From: Haliclona indistincta
Lineage: Eukaryota; Porifera; Demospongiae; Haplosclerida; Chalinidae
NCBI GenBank assembly: GCA_964017065.1
Contig: OZ024789.1
Location: 2,786,657-2,850,656, forward strand
Reading direction: 5' to 3'
Length of the DNA stretch: 64,000 nucleotides
The translations under genes and the position numbers were made by a program. Below, piece by piece: positions 1 to 11,200 of this stretch (positions within the stretch are counted from its first letter, which is position 1; each line of letters begins with the position of its first letter). Under the pieces are notes generated by a model. The model had not been told where the DNA came from. It saw only the letters and a list, made by a program, of their open reading frames with translations, and ran no database searches.

Positions 1-104
1 ATGCAATGACTGCAAAATTTAAACAATGCTCCTTACCATACATCACTGCAACTGAGAACTGCATTAGACTGACCACATAATGGCTAGGTTCTGTCACCTC
101 ACCA

Positions 105-415
105 AACAGAATTACAACTTGTGCTGACTTTATAGAGGTTTGATATGACAGAAAATATTAGAACAAATAATTTCCAGAAGTTGTTTTAAGTGAATAAATC
201 ATTGACTCATCTCAGTCCCATACGTCATTAGGAAATTTGATACTAATTTTTTTCAAGCTCTTCAGCAAAATATATAATTAGTCTACTTCACTTGAATCTC
301 ATCAATACATACATAGCTACATGGTACTCTTCTGACACTCAATACAATGCTCCAGGTCTGAAAACACTTCCAAACCTTGATCTATCTGAAAATGTCCTCT
401 GAAATTGTGGCTCCT
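105..415 (+). pseudogene. NLR leucine-rich-repeat relic (NLR0)
   Basis: No open frame survives, but the DNA follows the 3' part of NLR3 (about 25170-25640) in order: a stretch like 'tgtgctgactt', a block around 'atttccagaag', a 'gtgaataaatcatt' block, the 'ttcaagctcttcagca' LRR block, and finally 'ccttgatctatctgaaaat', which encodes the LDLSEN type repeat in the intact genes. Several indels and stops break it. It is the left-hand remnant of another NLR gene whose 5' part would lie outside the window or has been lost. Confidence 0.75.
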
Positions 416-804
416 AAACTGGGTGTTATTATTAGGAACACAGATCCTAACAATCTTTGCAGTGCTTTTTCAAATTTTTAGGACTACGATTTCCATACCA
501 GGATTTTTTTTTCCGATAATTTTTATCTGTAAGCAGCCAAATTCGAGTGCAAGATTTGATTCGATATAAAAAATATTGCAGCTATGTACTTTTTGGTGCA
601 GAAAGGTCGTTCTAAGTTTGAAAATACAATTATAAATTTCATACCAATTCAGAAAAACTTAAATTTGATTATTCAATTTCATCCTGTATTAAGTGTTTCT
701 TATTGTTTATTATAAAAAGTGAAAATGTATTTAGCTATTTCACATCAGCTGCAATGCATGCATGCTGGCTAAACTTAGTATGAACGTAGCTAGTCAATGC
801 TAAG
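416..804. other. Spacer, no gene seen
   Basis: AT-rich sequence between the NLR relic and the 3' end of the NHR-kinase gene. It probably includes the 3' untranslated region of that minus-strand gene. I see no open frame, repeat or RNA gene in it. Confidence 0.5.
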
Positions 805-2596
805 TCATTTGATTAAGTGGTTGAGCTGATCCACAATGTAACTCATTGCCGGTCGCTCGTTGGGGTCCTGTTGCACACATGAGCTGATCAGTTGATGCAT
901 TAGTGGCCAGTCCTTGGCCATTGACTGCAACATGGAGGGGAAGGTACCAGGGTCAGGAAGACGATTGCTCAACACCTCACACAGGAGTTTTCCATAACTA
1001 AACACATCCATCTTGGTAGTCTGTTGCCTTCTCTCAAACACTTCAGGAGCAGTGTACATTGCAGCTCCTGGACCAGGAGTGCTAGCATGCTGTACAAGGT
1101 TGGCGGAACCAAAGTCTGACAGTTTCCCTTTCCACTTGTTGTTGGGTAGAGCTAGCAGCAGGACGTTGGCACTGCTCACATCTCTGTGAATGATTGGGTT
1201 TGGCTGGAGATGGAGGTAGTTGAGTGCAGCGGATACGTCCCTCAGTATGCTTAGCTTGACACCATTGTTAGTGAGTTGAGCGTTATGATAGGCTTGGCGT
1301 AGGTTGGTGTCCATGAGTTCTGTGATGATGATGGGAGTGTTAGATGGACTGTCCAATACTGCTGCCATGAAAAGCAGTAGGTTGGGGTGACGCACTTTAG
1401 CCATCAAGCTGACCTCACGACGTAGGAGATCTCTATAGTAGTCAGACGAGCTGATGATGGAGTGGAGCTGTTTCATAGCTACATCCTGCCCTCGGAAATT
1501 GCCAACCATTACTCTCCCCCATCCTCCTTCTCCCAGCACCTGGCCTGTTGGTCGTACCTCATTGTGGCTCACCACCCAGAAGCTAATTTCAGTATCTGAA
1601 CCTAACCTAGGCTGCTGGTCTAACCTAGACTGGAGCTGCCTTGCCTCGTGTTGGAGCCGAGTGATCTCTTGCCGGAGGAGAGTAATCTCTTGCTGGTGGT
1701 CTTGTTGAAGCTGAGCTATCCTGTGCTGGAGGTGAGCTGTGTTCTGCTGGTGAAGAACAGTGTTTGTATCACTTTCTGTTTCATTGCTTGTATGATGTGT
1801 AGGTGTGGCTTGAAGATTAGAGACTTCAATGTCTTCATGATGCCATACTGTTGATATCTCTCGTCTTTTAGTGATGGATAACTTGCTCTGAAGAGCCCAA
1901 TGAAGAGGAACAATTTCTGAGAGAGGAGAATGGAGTACAGGAAGATGACGGAGTCGATAGGGTACGACAGCCACTCACCATCAGCTGATAATAATTGTAT
2001 CTTTTTAGTACACCCACTGATATCAGCCAGGCCCCAGAATGGTTTGTGTGTTGGTAGCCCAGTCCACACAATACCGTTATCCACACCATCAATATAGACA
2101 TGTAGCTCTCCCTTTCTTGAGACCATACAACCAACAGTCTGACCCTCTCTGAGTGACCAAAGATCAGCTTTCAACTCTCTCCTCTCACCATTGTGATGAA
2201 CACTTGTATTGATCATGTTCCAGTATTCAGAATGATTACTCCATTTCCAAGCATCTCTACGAATCCTGATATAATCAGGACATTGTGTGGTCATACCTAT
2301 CATCTGTGCCAGAAGTAGAAAAGCACGGTAAATCAGCTGTAAATAGTAAAATGTGCACACAGTAGCCATCTAGCCTAGCCACTCACAATGGATCCAGCCC
2401 AGGCTCCGTCATACTTGAGTATCTTCACCTGGAACACTTTACCTAGCGCTACTGGCTGCTCACTAAATACAATACCATGATACCAGCGCCCAATTCGTTC
2501 AGCAGCAGTGTAGTCATCCGAGAAATCGATGCTCATTCCATGACAATCAGAGTGAAAGCGAGTGGACCGAGTAGTGGACATCATTACCGTGCACAT
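805..2596 (-). CDS. Neuralized-domain (NHR) coiled-coil protein kinase
   Basis: Three exons join in phase: 2387-2596, 1979-2303 and 805-1916, with introns of 83 and 62 bp, giving about 548 residues. The start at 2596 or 2584 is uncertain, and an upstream exon is possible. Residues about 8-175 form a Neuralized homology repeat: FHSDCHG, GIVFSEQPV, YDGAWAGSIMIG, VYIDGVDNG and PFWGLADISG match its order. A Gln-rich coiled coil follows at about 215-295. A kinase domain fills about 310-548, with glycine loop LGEGGWGRVMVG, VAMK lysine, HRDVSSAN catalytic loop, DFG and TAPE. The catalytic loop lacks the usual HRDLK lysine, as in some TKL/TK-like kinases, but D and N are present, so activity is plausible. 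In known Neuralized proteins the NHR binds partners and is paired with RING domains, so a kinase partner is unusual. Substrate unknown. Confidence 0.85.
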
Positions 2597-3289
2597 CTCA
2601 TGGATATTACCTACAATAATGTTCAGTTCCAGTAACCATCATTATATCATGCTGTGCTAACGCACGTGACTCAATCACCTATGTAGTGGTCATGCACGTA
2701 CCATGTACATGTACGAGTGACACGAGTTGGCAAAAAGCTATGGTTCATCAGTCACTGCACGATTTTTTTGTCTGACTACTACGTGCAACCGGTTGTGAGA
2801 ACAATAACAACATCGAGATGCTCCTCTTTGCACATAGATGCATGGGTGCATGGAGCTCGCGCAAAGTGCGTACATAGGCGTAGACCACAAATATGTTATT
2901 ATGACAAGCGGTGACGACATTCACAAGGTCAAAAAATAGTCTGAGCTACCGGCCACAAATACAAGGTTCCCGTTCTTAACTGATAGATTAATACAATTAG
3001 TTGAAATTATATGAATTCTGTATCTGTTCACATTCCCATCAAGTGCATGTTACAACTGCATGCATCATTGAAGTAATATGCAACACCAGATAAAACATTT
3101 TTTCCTTGTCGATAGATTAAATTTTAGAGGATGGTAGTACTATATGAGTGTCACATTCATGGCTGGTAACAGCATCTTCACTATGTCCAATGTCCATCAT
3201 GTCGTTCATTATGACGGGTCAATTATGTTATCTTTCTGAATAAATAATAACGGGCATATACAGTGTAGCTACAAGTATAGAATAATAAA
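2597..3289. other. Spacer, no gene seen
   Basis: Probable promoter and 5' leader region of the NHR-kinase gene. The short frames here have no recognisable similarity and I see no repeat structure. Confidence 0.4.
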
Positions 3290-3480
3290 AACACATGCAA
3301 TTCAACACAATTATTGTACAACTAAACAGAATCACAATACAGTACACTGATCAATATCTGTTAAATATGTCATGATGATTGATGCACAAAGTTATGAGCC
3401 ACCAGCTGAGCTGTGTACTCCACTGATCATGCAGTCTGAGGCACTTGAGTGTGTATCTGTTGTCTGCAGCTTGCTCCTCA
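3290..3480 (-). pseudogene. p110 last-exon relic 1
   Basis: This resembles the 3' end and flank of the p110 genes, for example 25935-26105: 'gcacaactaaacagaatcac'-type flank, 'gatgcacaaagttatgagcc', 'agctgagctgtgt', then 'cagtctgaggcactt' and 'gtatctgttgtctg'. Insertions such as the extra bases after 'ctcca' destroy the frame. It is a decayed minus-strand copy of the exon encoding the p110 C-terminus. Confidence 0.75.
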
Positions 3481-3694
3481 TGACATTGCGTGCACTTGAT
3501 TACCGATACTAATCTCACTCTGCCTTATTGCTGGGCGTGGCAATTACTGACCAACTTCAACATGCGAGTTTATTGTAGAGGTACAAGTACTTGTGCTGGT
3601 TTCAAATCTCATTTTTCTCCATTCTAGGATGCTTTCTAAACCCAGCAATATGACATTGTGTGCACTTGATTACCGATACGAATCTCACTACGCC
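3481..3694. repeat. 44-bp direct repeat pair
   Basis: A block beginning 'tgacattg' and running through 'gtgcacttgattaccgatac' to 'aatctcact' occurs at 3481-3524 and again at 3651-3694, with few differences. It sits between two p110 tail relics and may mark a local duplication boundary. A short inverted pair, 'cgccttgggat' and 'atcccaaggcg', follows at about 3692-3740. Confidence 0.65.
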
Positions 3695-3897
3695 TTGGGA
3701 TACACTCCACCTTATTAATGAGTGCATCCCAAGGCGTGACCCACCTCATGTGACTTGGCACTGGAGCCAATGCTATTGACAACAGTCAGTATCTGAGTAG
3801 ACTGATAAATTCGATTATGATAGGATTTCTAAATCCACTGATTTTAGCTACAACTAAACAAAAATTACACATAACTATCAGTATTTACAGGTAGTTT

Positions 3898-4050
3898 GTA
3901 TTATGTTATGAGCCAGCCAGCTGAGCTGTGTGCTCCATTGCAGACTGAGGCACTTGTGTATCTGTTCCGTGTTCAAGTTGAAGTGTTCAGCAGGCTTATA
4001 CACTGCGCATGCAGATACTCAAGATCCTCTACACTACGCAACTCTGAAAT
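3898..4050 (-). pseudogene. p110 last-exon relic 2
   Basis: A second decayed copy of the p110 last exon. 'ttatgagccagccagctgag' and 'ctcaagatcctctacactac' match the intact last exon, separated by a 15-20-bp insertion after 'gtatctgtt' and a deletion in the middle. Homology stops at 'cgcaactc', inside the exon and before its splice acceptor. It cannot encode the p110 tail. Confidence 0.8.
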
Positions 4051-4799
4051 AAAACATAAAAATTATTATATCGTTACTGTGTGACAGGTCAAGCATTTGC
4101 CTGAGGTAAGATTCATGGAACATTACAATGCGGTATTGTAAAGCATAATTATAAGGTATTTCCTATTCATCTCATTTTGATTTCAGCCAATGCCCTAAAG
4201 ATCACGATTTGATGAGCCAAGCCTGGATTCGGGATCTCGACTGCGCCCTAACAACAATTGAGGGAAAGGAACTGACCTGGGGTAGCTATATACAATGTAC
4301 AGCACGGAGAACTACCATTATACTGGTGCATTACTAGGCACAATCACGCACTTACTATTTCACCAGAGAAATTAATCGGGTAGAGAGTCAACATGCAGTT
4401 AGAAATATGCAGACGAATTAAAATATTATGCGCCCAGTATCATGCATGAGCTGCGCCAGTCTAAACTATTTGCGGCGTACATGTAGCATAATACTAAATA
4501 ATAGCGATTATTTTAATAACAGCAATTTTCAGAAACAAGTAGATTGTTCTCTATATTGCAGTTTCAGATTCTGGATAGCAGGAGGATTCGAATGATACCA
4601 TTATTGCAGTGTTTCTATAAAGAACAACTGCAGCAGCATGCAGTGATAAACCACACAGATTTTTTTGTATTTTTTCTCCGTTTGTCCTTATACTAGGGAT
4701 ATACGGTCAATGGCACAATAATGCTGTTTATCTCGCGGAGAAAAAAATCAATAATTTTTTACGGTATGGTAATAAATATCTTCACGGCTCCGGAAGTGA
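4051..4799. other. Spacer, no gene seen
   Basis: AT-rich sequence upstream of NLR1 with no supported frame. A short inverted pair of 'tttttctccg' and 'cggagaaaaa' type lies at about 4670-4750. The promoter of NLR1 should be in the last few hundred bases, but I recognise no element. Confidence 0.4.
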
Positions 4800-4910
4800 A
4801 TGCATGCCTCGCCGAATGTCATAAGTTCGGGTGTTTCCCTCGCTTTCAGTTCTCATGTAGTACTTCCTTTAGAGCGTCTCTTTGCTAGTTCAGCAAGAGC
4901 TACTTTTGAA

Positions 4911-7858
4911 ATGGCCCAGAATACGAGTACAGCAATAGCTCACAAAGCTACCGATGAGACTATCAAGCAATGTGAGTCAACAACTGACCGTAGTATAAAC
5001 ACGTGATTCGTGACATGTGTAGGCTCTTCTCCATCACTTACTCTACTGAAGCTAAAGACAATGAAAAAAACTGATGGTAAATCTCTGAGGATAGTTCAAA
5101 AGATAGCTGCTCATGACTACATAACATTCGGTATGTGTCTCCTACAAGATGAGAATGGAGAAGAGGTTGCTCTGCTCAAGAAGAACCACATCCACGATGG
5201 AGCTGAGGGTGTCACGGAGGCTATCCTCCAGAAATGGCTGACAAGTGATGCACCTACTCGTACATATCAACACTTGATAGAGTGTCTCAGACAGACTGAA
5301 CTGGGTGCACTTGCTGAGCTCATTGAAAACCTAAAAGCGGTTAAAAAACTTGAAGGTATATAATATAGACTTCTGTGGAACAATCATGCATAGCTATTAT
5401 GTTAATTTGTTCCCTTCACTTAGGTTGTTTATTTGCTTCTAGAGAGGAGGCTGTTGCACAGAAACAGCTTTTTAGTACATGTCGTCCAACGGTTAAGCAA
5501 GAAACAGTTTGGGTGATGGACCTTACTCAACCTCTAACCTCTTATGCCTCTTATCTTAGAGAACTATACTCTTCAATGTCTCAAAGCAACACTTCCCAAC
5601 ATTGGACCCACCTTCCACGATGCGAATTTATCCAGTTAGCAATGATTGGTAGTGAGGGACAACGACGTGGAGACAGAGAGGAAGAGAGCGTTCGCCTAGT
5701 AATGCAAGGGAAAATTGAAATTATTCAAAGTTACAAAAAACAGCCAATAGATTTAAAAAATCTTTTTCTAACAAGGCCGCTAGTAGAATTGCCATATCCT
5801 CTACCTCTTCCGAGAGTAACACTCCTAGAAGGAACCCCAGGAGGAGGAAAAAGCACACTTGCTCTCCATGTCTGTCGTAAATGGGCGAAACATACTTTCC
5901 CGTTTGGAATATTTGATCTTGTAATTCTTGTTTACTTGCGAGACCAAGCCATTCAGAATGCTACTACACTGGCTGACATTCTACCAAATACGTTAAAAGA
6001 TTCTAAATTAACAGTTGCTACTCACTTGCATGCAACTTATGGATTTAATGTTCTTTTTATCTTTGATGGTTGGGATGAATTTCCATCCCATCTGCAGACC
6101 AATTCACTTGTTTCAACAATTATTCGAGAACCGCACCATCTCTCCCTTCATCTTAGTACTGTTCTTATCACCTCTCGACCAGTGGCCTCAGGAAACTTGC
6201 TCCACATAGCTGATCGACGAGTGGAGATCCTGGGATTCGCTCAACACCAGATTCGTGAGTACATTGAGAAATCCTTGGATGGCAACAGCACTCACATTCA
6301 GAAGCTTGTCCAGCATCTTCAAGAGCATCCAGTTTTAGAAAGTTACTGCTATGTACCTCTGCATGTAGCAATACTGGTGCACATATTCCTGACAATGAAG
6401 GGAGCCCTACCTACCACCCTCCATGAGCTTTTCTGTGCTCTTGTACTCTGCTGCGTGGTTCGAGAGCTAGAAACACATGATTCTAAAGGAGATTTATCTA
6501 CAGTATCTTCGTTGAATAACCTTCCTAATGAGCTCAAATTTAAATTGAGTGATCTTTGCAAACTTGCATATGAGGGAGTGATGCAGAACAAGGTTGTTTT
6601 TTACTCGAATGACTTGATAGACCTCTATCTACCTGCAAATTTGCCATCTTTGGGTCTTCTCCAGGCTGTCGAGGGACTCACTCTTCTCAGTAAATCTCTA
6701 TCGTACAATTTTCTTCATCTCTCAGTTCAAGAGCTTCTTGCTGCTTATCATATATCACACATGGATGCTAGTAAACAGTTAGAACAATTCAAACGAATGT
6801 TTGGCAGTTCTCGCTTCCAACCTGTGCTGTATTACTACAGTGGCTTCACTAAGCTTACCAATCCATTGATACAAAGCTTTATATCTGCTTATTCGCAGCA
6901 AAATTCAAATCTGTCTGATCTGCTTCACTTGTTGCATTGCTTCTATGAAGCAAAAGATCTTTCTCTTTGTAGTTCAGTGATGTCTAAATTCACCAAAAAT
7001 AATGTTGTAGATATCGGTTTTCAATTTAACCCATCGGATTACCTGGCTGTTGGCTACTACATCACCTCTCTTCTGTCTTCGTGTGATGTGACAAGTGTCT
7101 ATCTTAAAATCAAAGACACCGATTTTGATTGTCAAAAGTTCAAGCTGCTTCTGTTTGAACTCACGAAGAAGTCTGCATCACGTTTGGGCTTGACAAGAAG
7201 GTTAGAAATTGAATTGAATAGCATGTCTATTACCAAGGAAGCAGGTATACTCATTGCGTCTCACTTTAAACAATTATCAATGTGGTCTAATTTGATATTG
7301 CGAAATTGTGAAATTTCAAATGATGGTCTCTTGCCCATGTCTGAAGCATTACAAAGAAATGACTTCACTCATTTTACTGAATTGCAAATTATAGAGTGCT
7401 ATAGTTGCAGCAGAAGATTCCATATCGGATTAAATTTTAAGAAACTTCTTCAAACGAACAAATCACTAACACATCTAAGTCAATCTGGTTCTTCTATTAT
7501 GGTACCTCAATGCATTTTTCAAGGCCTTCAGCACAATACCGGCACACTAGTCCACTTAGACCTCAGCTACACCGGTCTCAAGGCTACTGTTGAAACTGCT
7601 CATGCACTCACTATAATGCTTCAAGTCAACAAGACACTTACACACCTTGATCTATCAGAAAATGAGACATTCTTAGATTCAGAAAGAGGAGTTAACTGTA
7701 TTTGTCAAGGTCTTCAGCACAATACCACGTTACGTTATTTAAACCTTAAAAATACTGGCTTAGATGGCAATGGAAAAACACAGATTCTTCAGGCAATGGA
7801 TCTTAATCTAACACTTGATACCTCAAACCTCACTGCATGGTCATGCAATATCGTATAG
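4911..7858 (+). CDS. NLR1: DEATH-NACHT-LRR receptor
   Basis: Exons 4911-4971, 5023-5355 and 5424-7858 join in phase (phase 1 at both introns of 51 and 68 bp) to about 942 residues. An in-frame upstream ATG at 4800 would add 37 residues. The second exon encodes a death-fold domain (about 34-130), with the family-constant stretch KWLTSDAPTRTYQHLI. The NACHT ATPase follows, with Walker A GTPGGGKST near residue 270, Walker B FIFDGWDE and sensor-like VLITSRP. The C-terminus has LRRs (THLSQSG, VHLDLSYTGL, THLDLSEN, RYLNLKNTGL) and ends earlier than in NLR4. NLRs are cytosolic sensors that oligomerise through NACHT, and the death fold recruits signalling partners; sponges are known to carry many DEATH/CARD-NACHT-LRR genes. 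Ligand unknown. Confidence 0.9.
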
Positions 7859-8267
7859 TGATATTATTATATTATTCTGCATGCACTTTTCAATATGGCA
7901 TTAATGATATAATTTTTACATGCATTCTGTAAGAATTGAGATTATTTATAATTCCGATAACATTATGCTATGTAACTGAAGTTACGGGAGGCAAATTAAC
8001 ATAATATTAGGGACGCATGGTAGTGCATCCCTCAATCTGGAGCAGTATATATCCTCAATCTGGTGTTATGCAGAGTTTGTGATGAGCGCCATAGACACAG
8101 ATGCTTTCTGATTATTATAACATTGTGTTTGTAGATACAAAATAAGTATTATATTGGTTTGTAAACTAACATGTACAGCACACCACACTACACTATTATG
8201 TTTGTATACTCTACAACATGGTTTCTTATTGTCTGCTTTAAACATGATACTGTTTCTATTGTATAGC
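7859..8267. other. Convergent 3' spacer
   Basis: This lies between the 3' ends of NLR1 (plus) and the kelch gene (minus). Poly-A signal-like A/T stretches are present, but I see no p110 tail here, unlike the spacers after NLR3, NLR4 and the NLR5 relic. Confidence 0.5.
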
Positions 8268-11200
8268 TCAGTGTTTCGGCTCAGGCATAAACCTTGGAAC
8301 ATCAATAAATGGCAGCTTCTTGTCGTCGTGTGTCTCACCTACACATGTATAAATAGCATAGAAAGATATAATCGAAGTTATAAGCTGCACTAATTACACA
8401 GCATTAAATATTATATATTGAAGTAGGCATCACACTATACTAATCTTGATATTATAGTCTTACCAAATACCAATGTGCATGTGTCAGATACAGGCTGCCT
8501 CGGACCAGTGTCACCCCTCAAATGCTTATTACCTCCAGTTACCACAACTTCACACTGCGTTGGGTGGATGCCAGCAACATGCCATGCTCTAGGCTTCTCA
8601 CTGACTGAAAACTTTAAAAAAAATTTAAAGTAATTGATAAACTTATTGTCCAGCACCTCAGTCCACTTAGGTGTGACTTTATCAAATTCCAATATCCAAA
8701 TTGATCTGTGGCAGATTTCTTCATCTGTTTCCTTTTCATATTTAGCCTTTCCCCACAGCAATAATATCTGTTGTTTCCAGTGACCAGCAATACAACATGA
8801 AGGCTGAAGCGATGTAAAGGAGAAGAACCGACAGGGAATTGGCCAGGGCTGCTCTGGAGATTGTGGTTTGATAGGACCAGTCCAGCTCTGTGATTGGGAA
8901 ATTTCTTTGTTAGAAAATTTTTACCCGCTGGAGCAATGAAAAATTACAGTGCAATAATAGACTCACATTTTGATCCAGGTTGAGCACCCAAAGTTCGTTG
9001 TTACGATCATGCTCTCCTTTACCACCAAACATTGCAGCTCTTTCATCATCAATCCTTGCCATGCGATGTCCTCCTCTGGGAGATGGGCGAATGTCTGATT
9101 GCTTCAAAGGGGCTGTCCAGCACTCTAACACCAAATTACTAAGCATTAAATGTGTTCTCTTACAAAACAGAATAAACTGAACATAGTAGCATGCAGACAC
9201 CATGCGCCTATATGCATAATCGGTGCATATGAAAACACGTTATACGTACCTATACTGTCTGTGTCTGAAGATACATATACAAATCATCAGACAACAACTC
9301 TGATTTTAATTCCACTATAAATACACCTGGTCATGCCCTCAGTGTCAAATATCTTATTATTATTTTCAGTGCAATTGGTGCTCAAAGAAAATTTTTGCTA
9401 TCTAGAGCCCTAAATTGATTTTACAAGCTTCAAGCGAATAGCTTGTAAGAACCAAATAGTGCATGGTCAGGCTTTGCACAGAGTTAGGGTTTGAATCGGT
9501 TGAAGGTTGCAAAATTTCCCAGGAAAAGTTTTCAATGTCATGACGTAGAGGTCAGAATCAAACACAGCTGCTTAAAATTGAGAAAGCCAAGCACTCCATA
9601 AGTTAATTTTTCCTATGGCAGCCTCTACAAAGCTTTGCAAAGCAATTATTCGACACTACTCCTAGTTGGTATGTAGGGCTCTTGATATGATAGACAGTAG
9701 ATGGCTCGACTCAACTAATGTGTTCTTAGATTGCAAGTTAGTTTCATTGGCACCAAGTGCGCAAAAATCATGCATGGTGTTCAAAAATTATGAGCATGGG
9801 CTGGGGTGCTTGAAAAAATGTATATAGCCATGCAGCCAGTTTGCATGCAGCGAGATGAAAGTTGCTGTAGGTAACGTGTGTAACAGTATCTTGTTGTCTA
9901 ATCAGTCATAAGCGTCCATAATATTGTCAAGTGACTATTATCTTAAGACACTCGCATTTCTTTGTCTACAAAATAATCAAAGGAATAGCTACAAGCTGCA
10001 AATTCCCGATACAGAGGGTATAGATGCATGTGCGTGCCAGCAAATTCACATGATTATAGGTGCATGGTGTCTACTCTGTTTTTTTTGCTGAGCACTAACT
10101 TTTGACAAGATCAAAATTAAAGTACTCGTTGTTCCATCCATAGAAGTTGTTTGGTGCCCTAGTGTCAGGTACCCATTCATCAGCCCAAGGATCTTCCTTT
10201 CTTTTATTCCATCTTGTGTTTGAGCCAACTCCACCAAATACGCATAGCTTGTTTTTGTGGAGTACTGATGCAGCATTGTAACGTGGTGATGGCTTACAAT
10301 CGGTAGAAGGCTGCAAAATTTCCCAGCGAAAGCTATTCAATGATACAACATAGAGGTCAGAATCAAACATTCCTTGTTTCCAGCCACCAAACAGACATAA
10401 TTGCTCTCTCTCTTTATCGTACTCCAAGATAGATCCTATACCATTCACAGGATAGCTTCCTTCTGTAGCTTGTCTAGACCATGTTCTAGTGTCAAAGTTA
10501 AACACATCAAACGGATGTTTATCATCAAATTCTTTTGGCAGATCTCTTCTAATTCTTTCTGGTTCTTCATCAGGTTCTTCATCATCAAAAACCTATCATT
10601 TCATAATAACAAACACTCATAAAAACAGTGTGGCAACCTTGCGTGTATTCACGAATACACACATTGAGCTGATTAAAAAACCATAATAGGAGCTAGAAAT
10701 ATTATCAACAGGTTGCCATGCAAGGTAGTAAATTGTGATTGATGCCTGCATAAAATACACGACACCGAGGAAGATAAGTATAGAATTGACAATAGTAGCT
10801 TCTATAGTGACATGAGAAACTCTCGAAACAAACAAAACTACTCAATAGCGGGTGTGTAAAATCGAAAGCGTGGTCAATACAGCAGAAAATTACCAGCATG
10901 CTCTGATCTACTGTTTAGCAGCCTGAAAGCCACTCTATTTGATAGACATTCTCATTGCAGCAGCAGTCACACCCATGAACTAAAACGGTATTTTTAGAGT
11001 TTTGTCTCACTTGTCGTATACTCGCATGTTTATTCTGCCACTCACATCATTTATAATTGTGTTATAATTAAAACAAAATAATAATTTCACGTGATACGTA
11101 AACCCAGCTCAGCCCGATCAGTCATAGTAGCATTTCCAGCTTCCCTATACATCTACTGCATGCAAGTTTGCAAAGCTGGATTCCCAAGAATGCAAGACTT

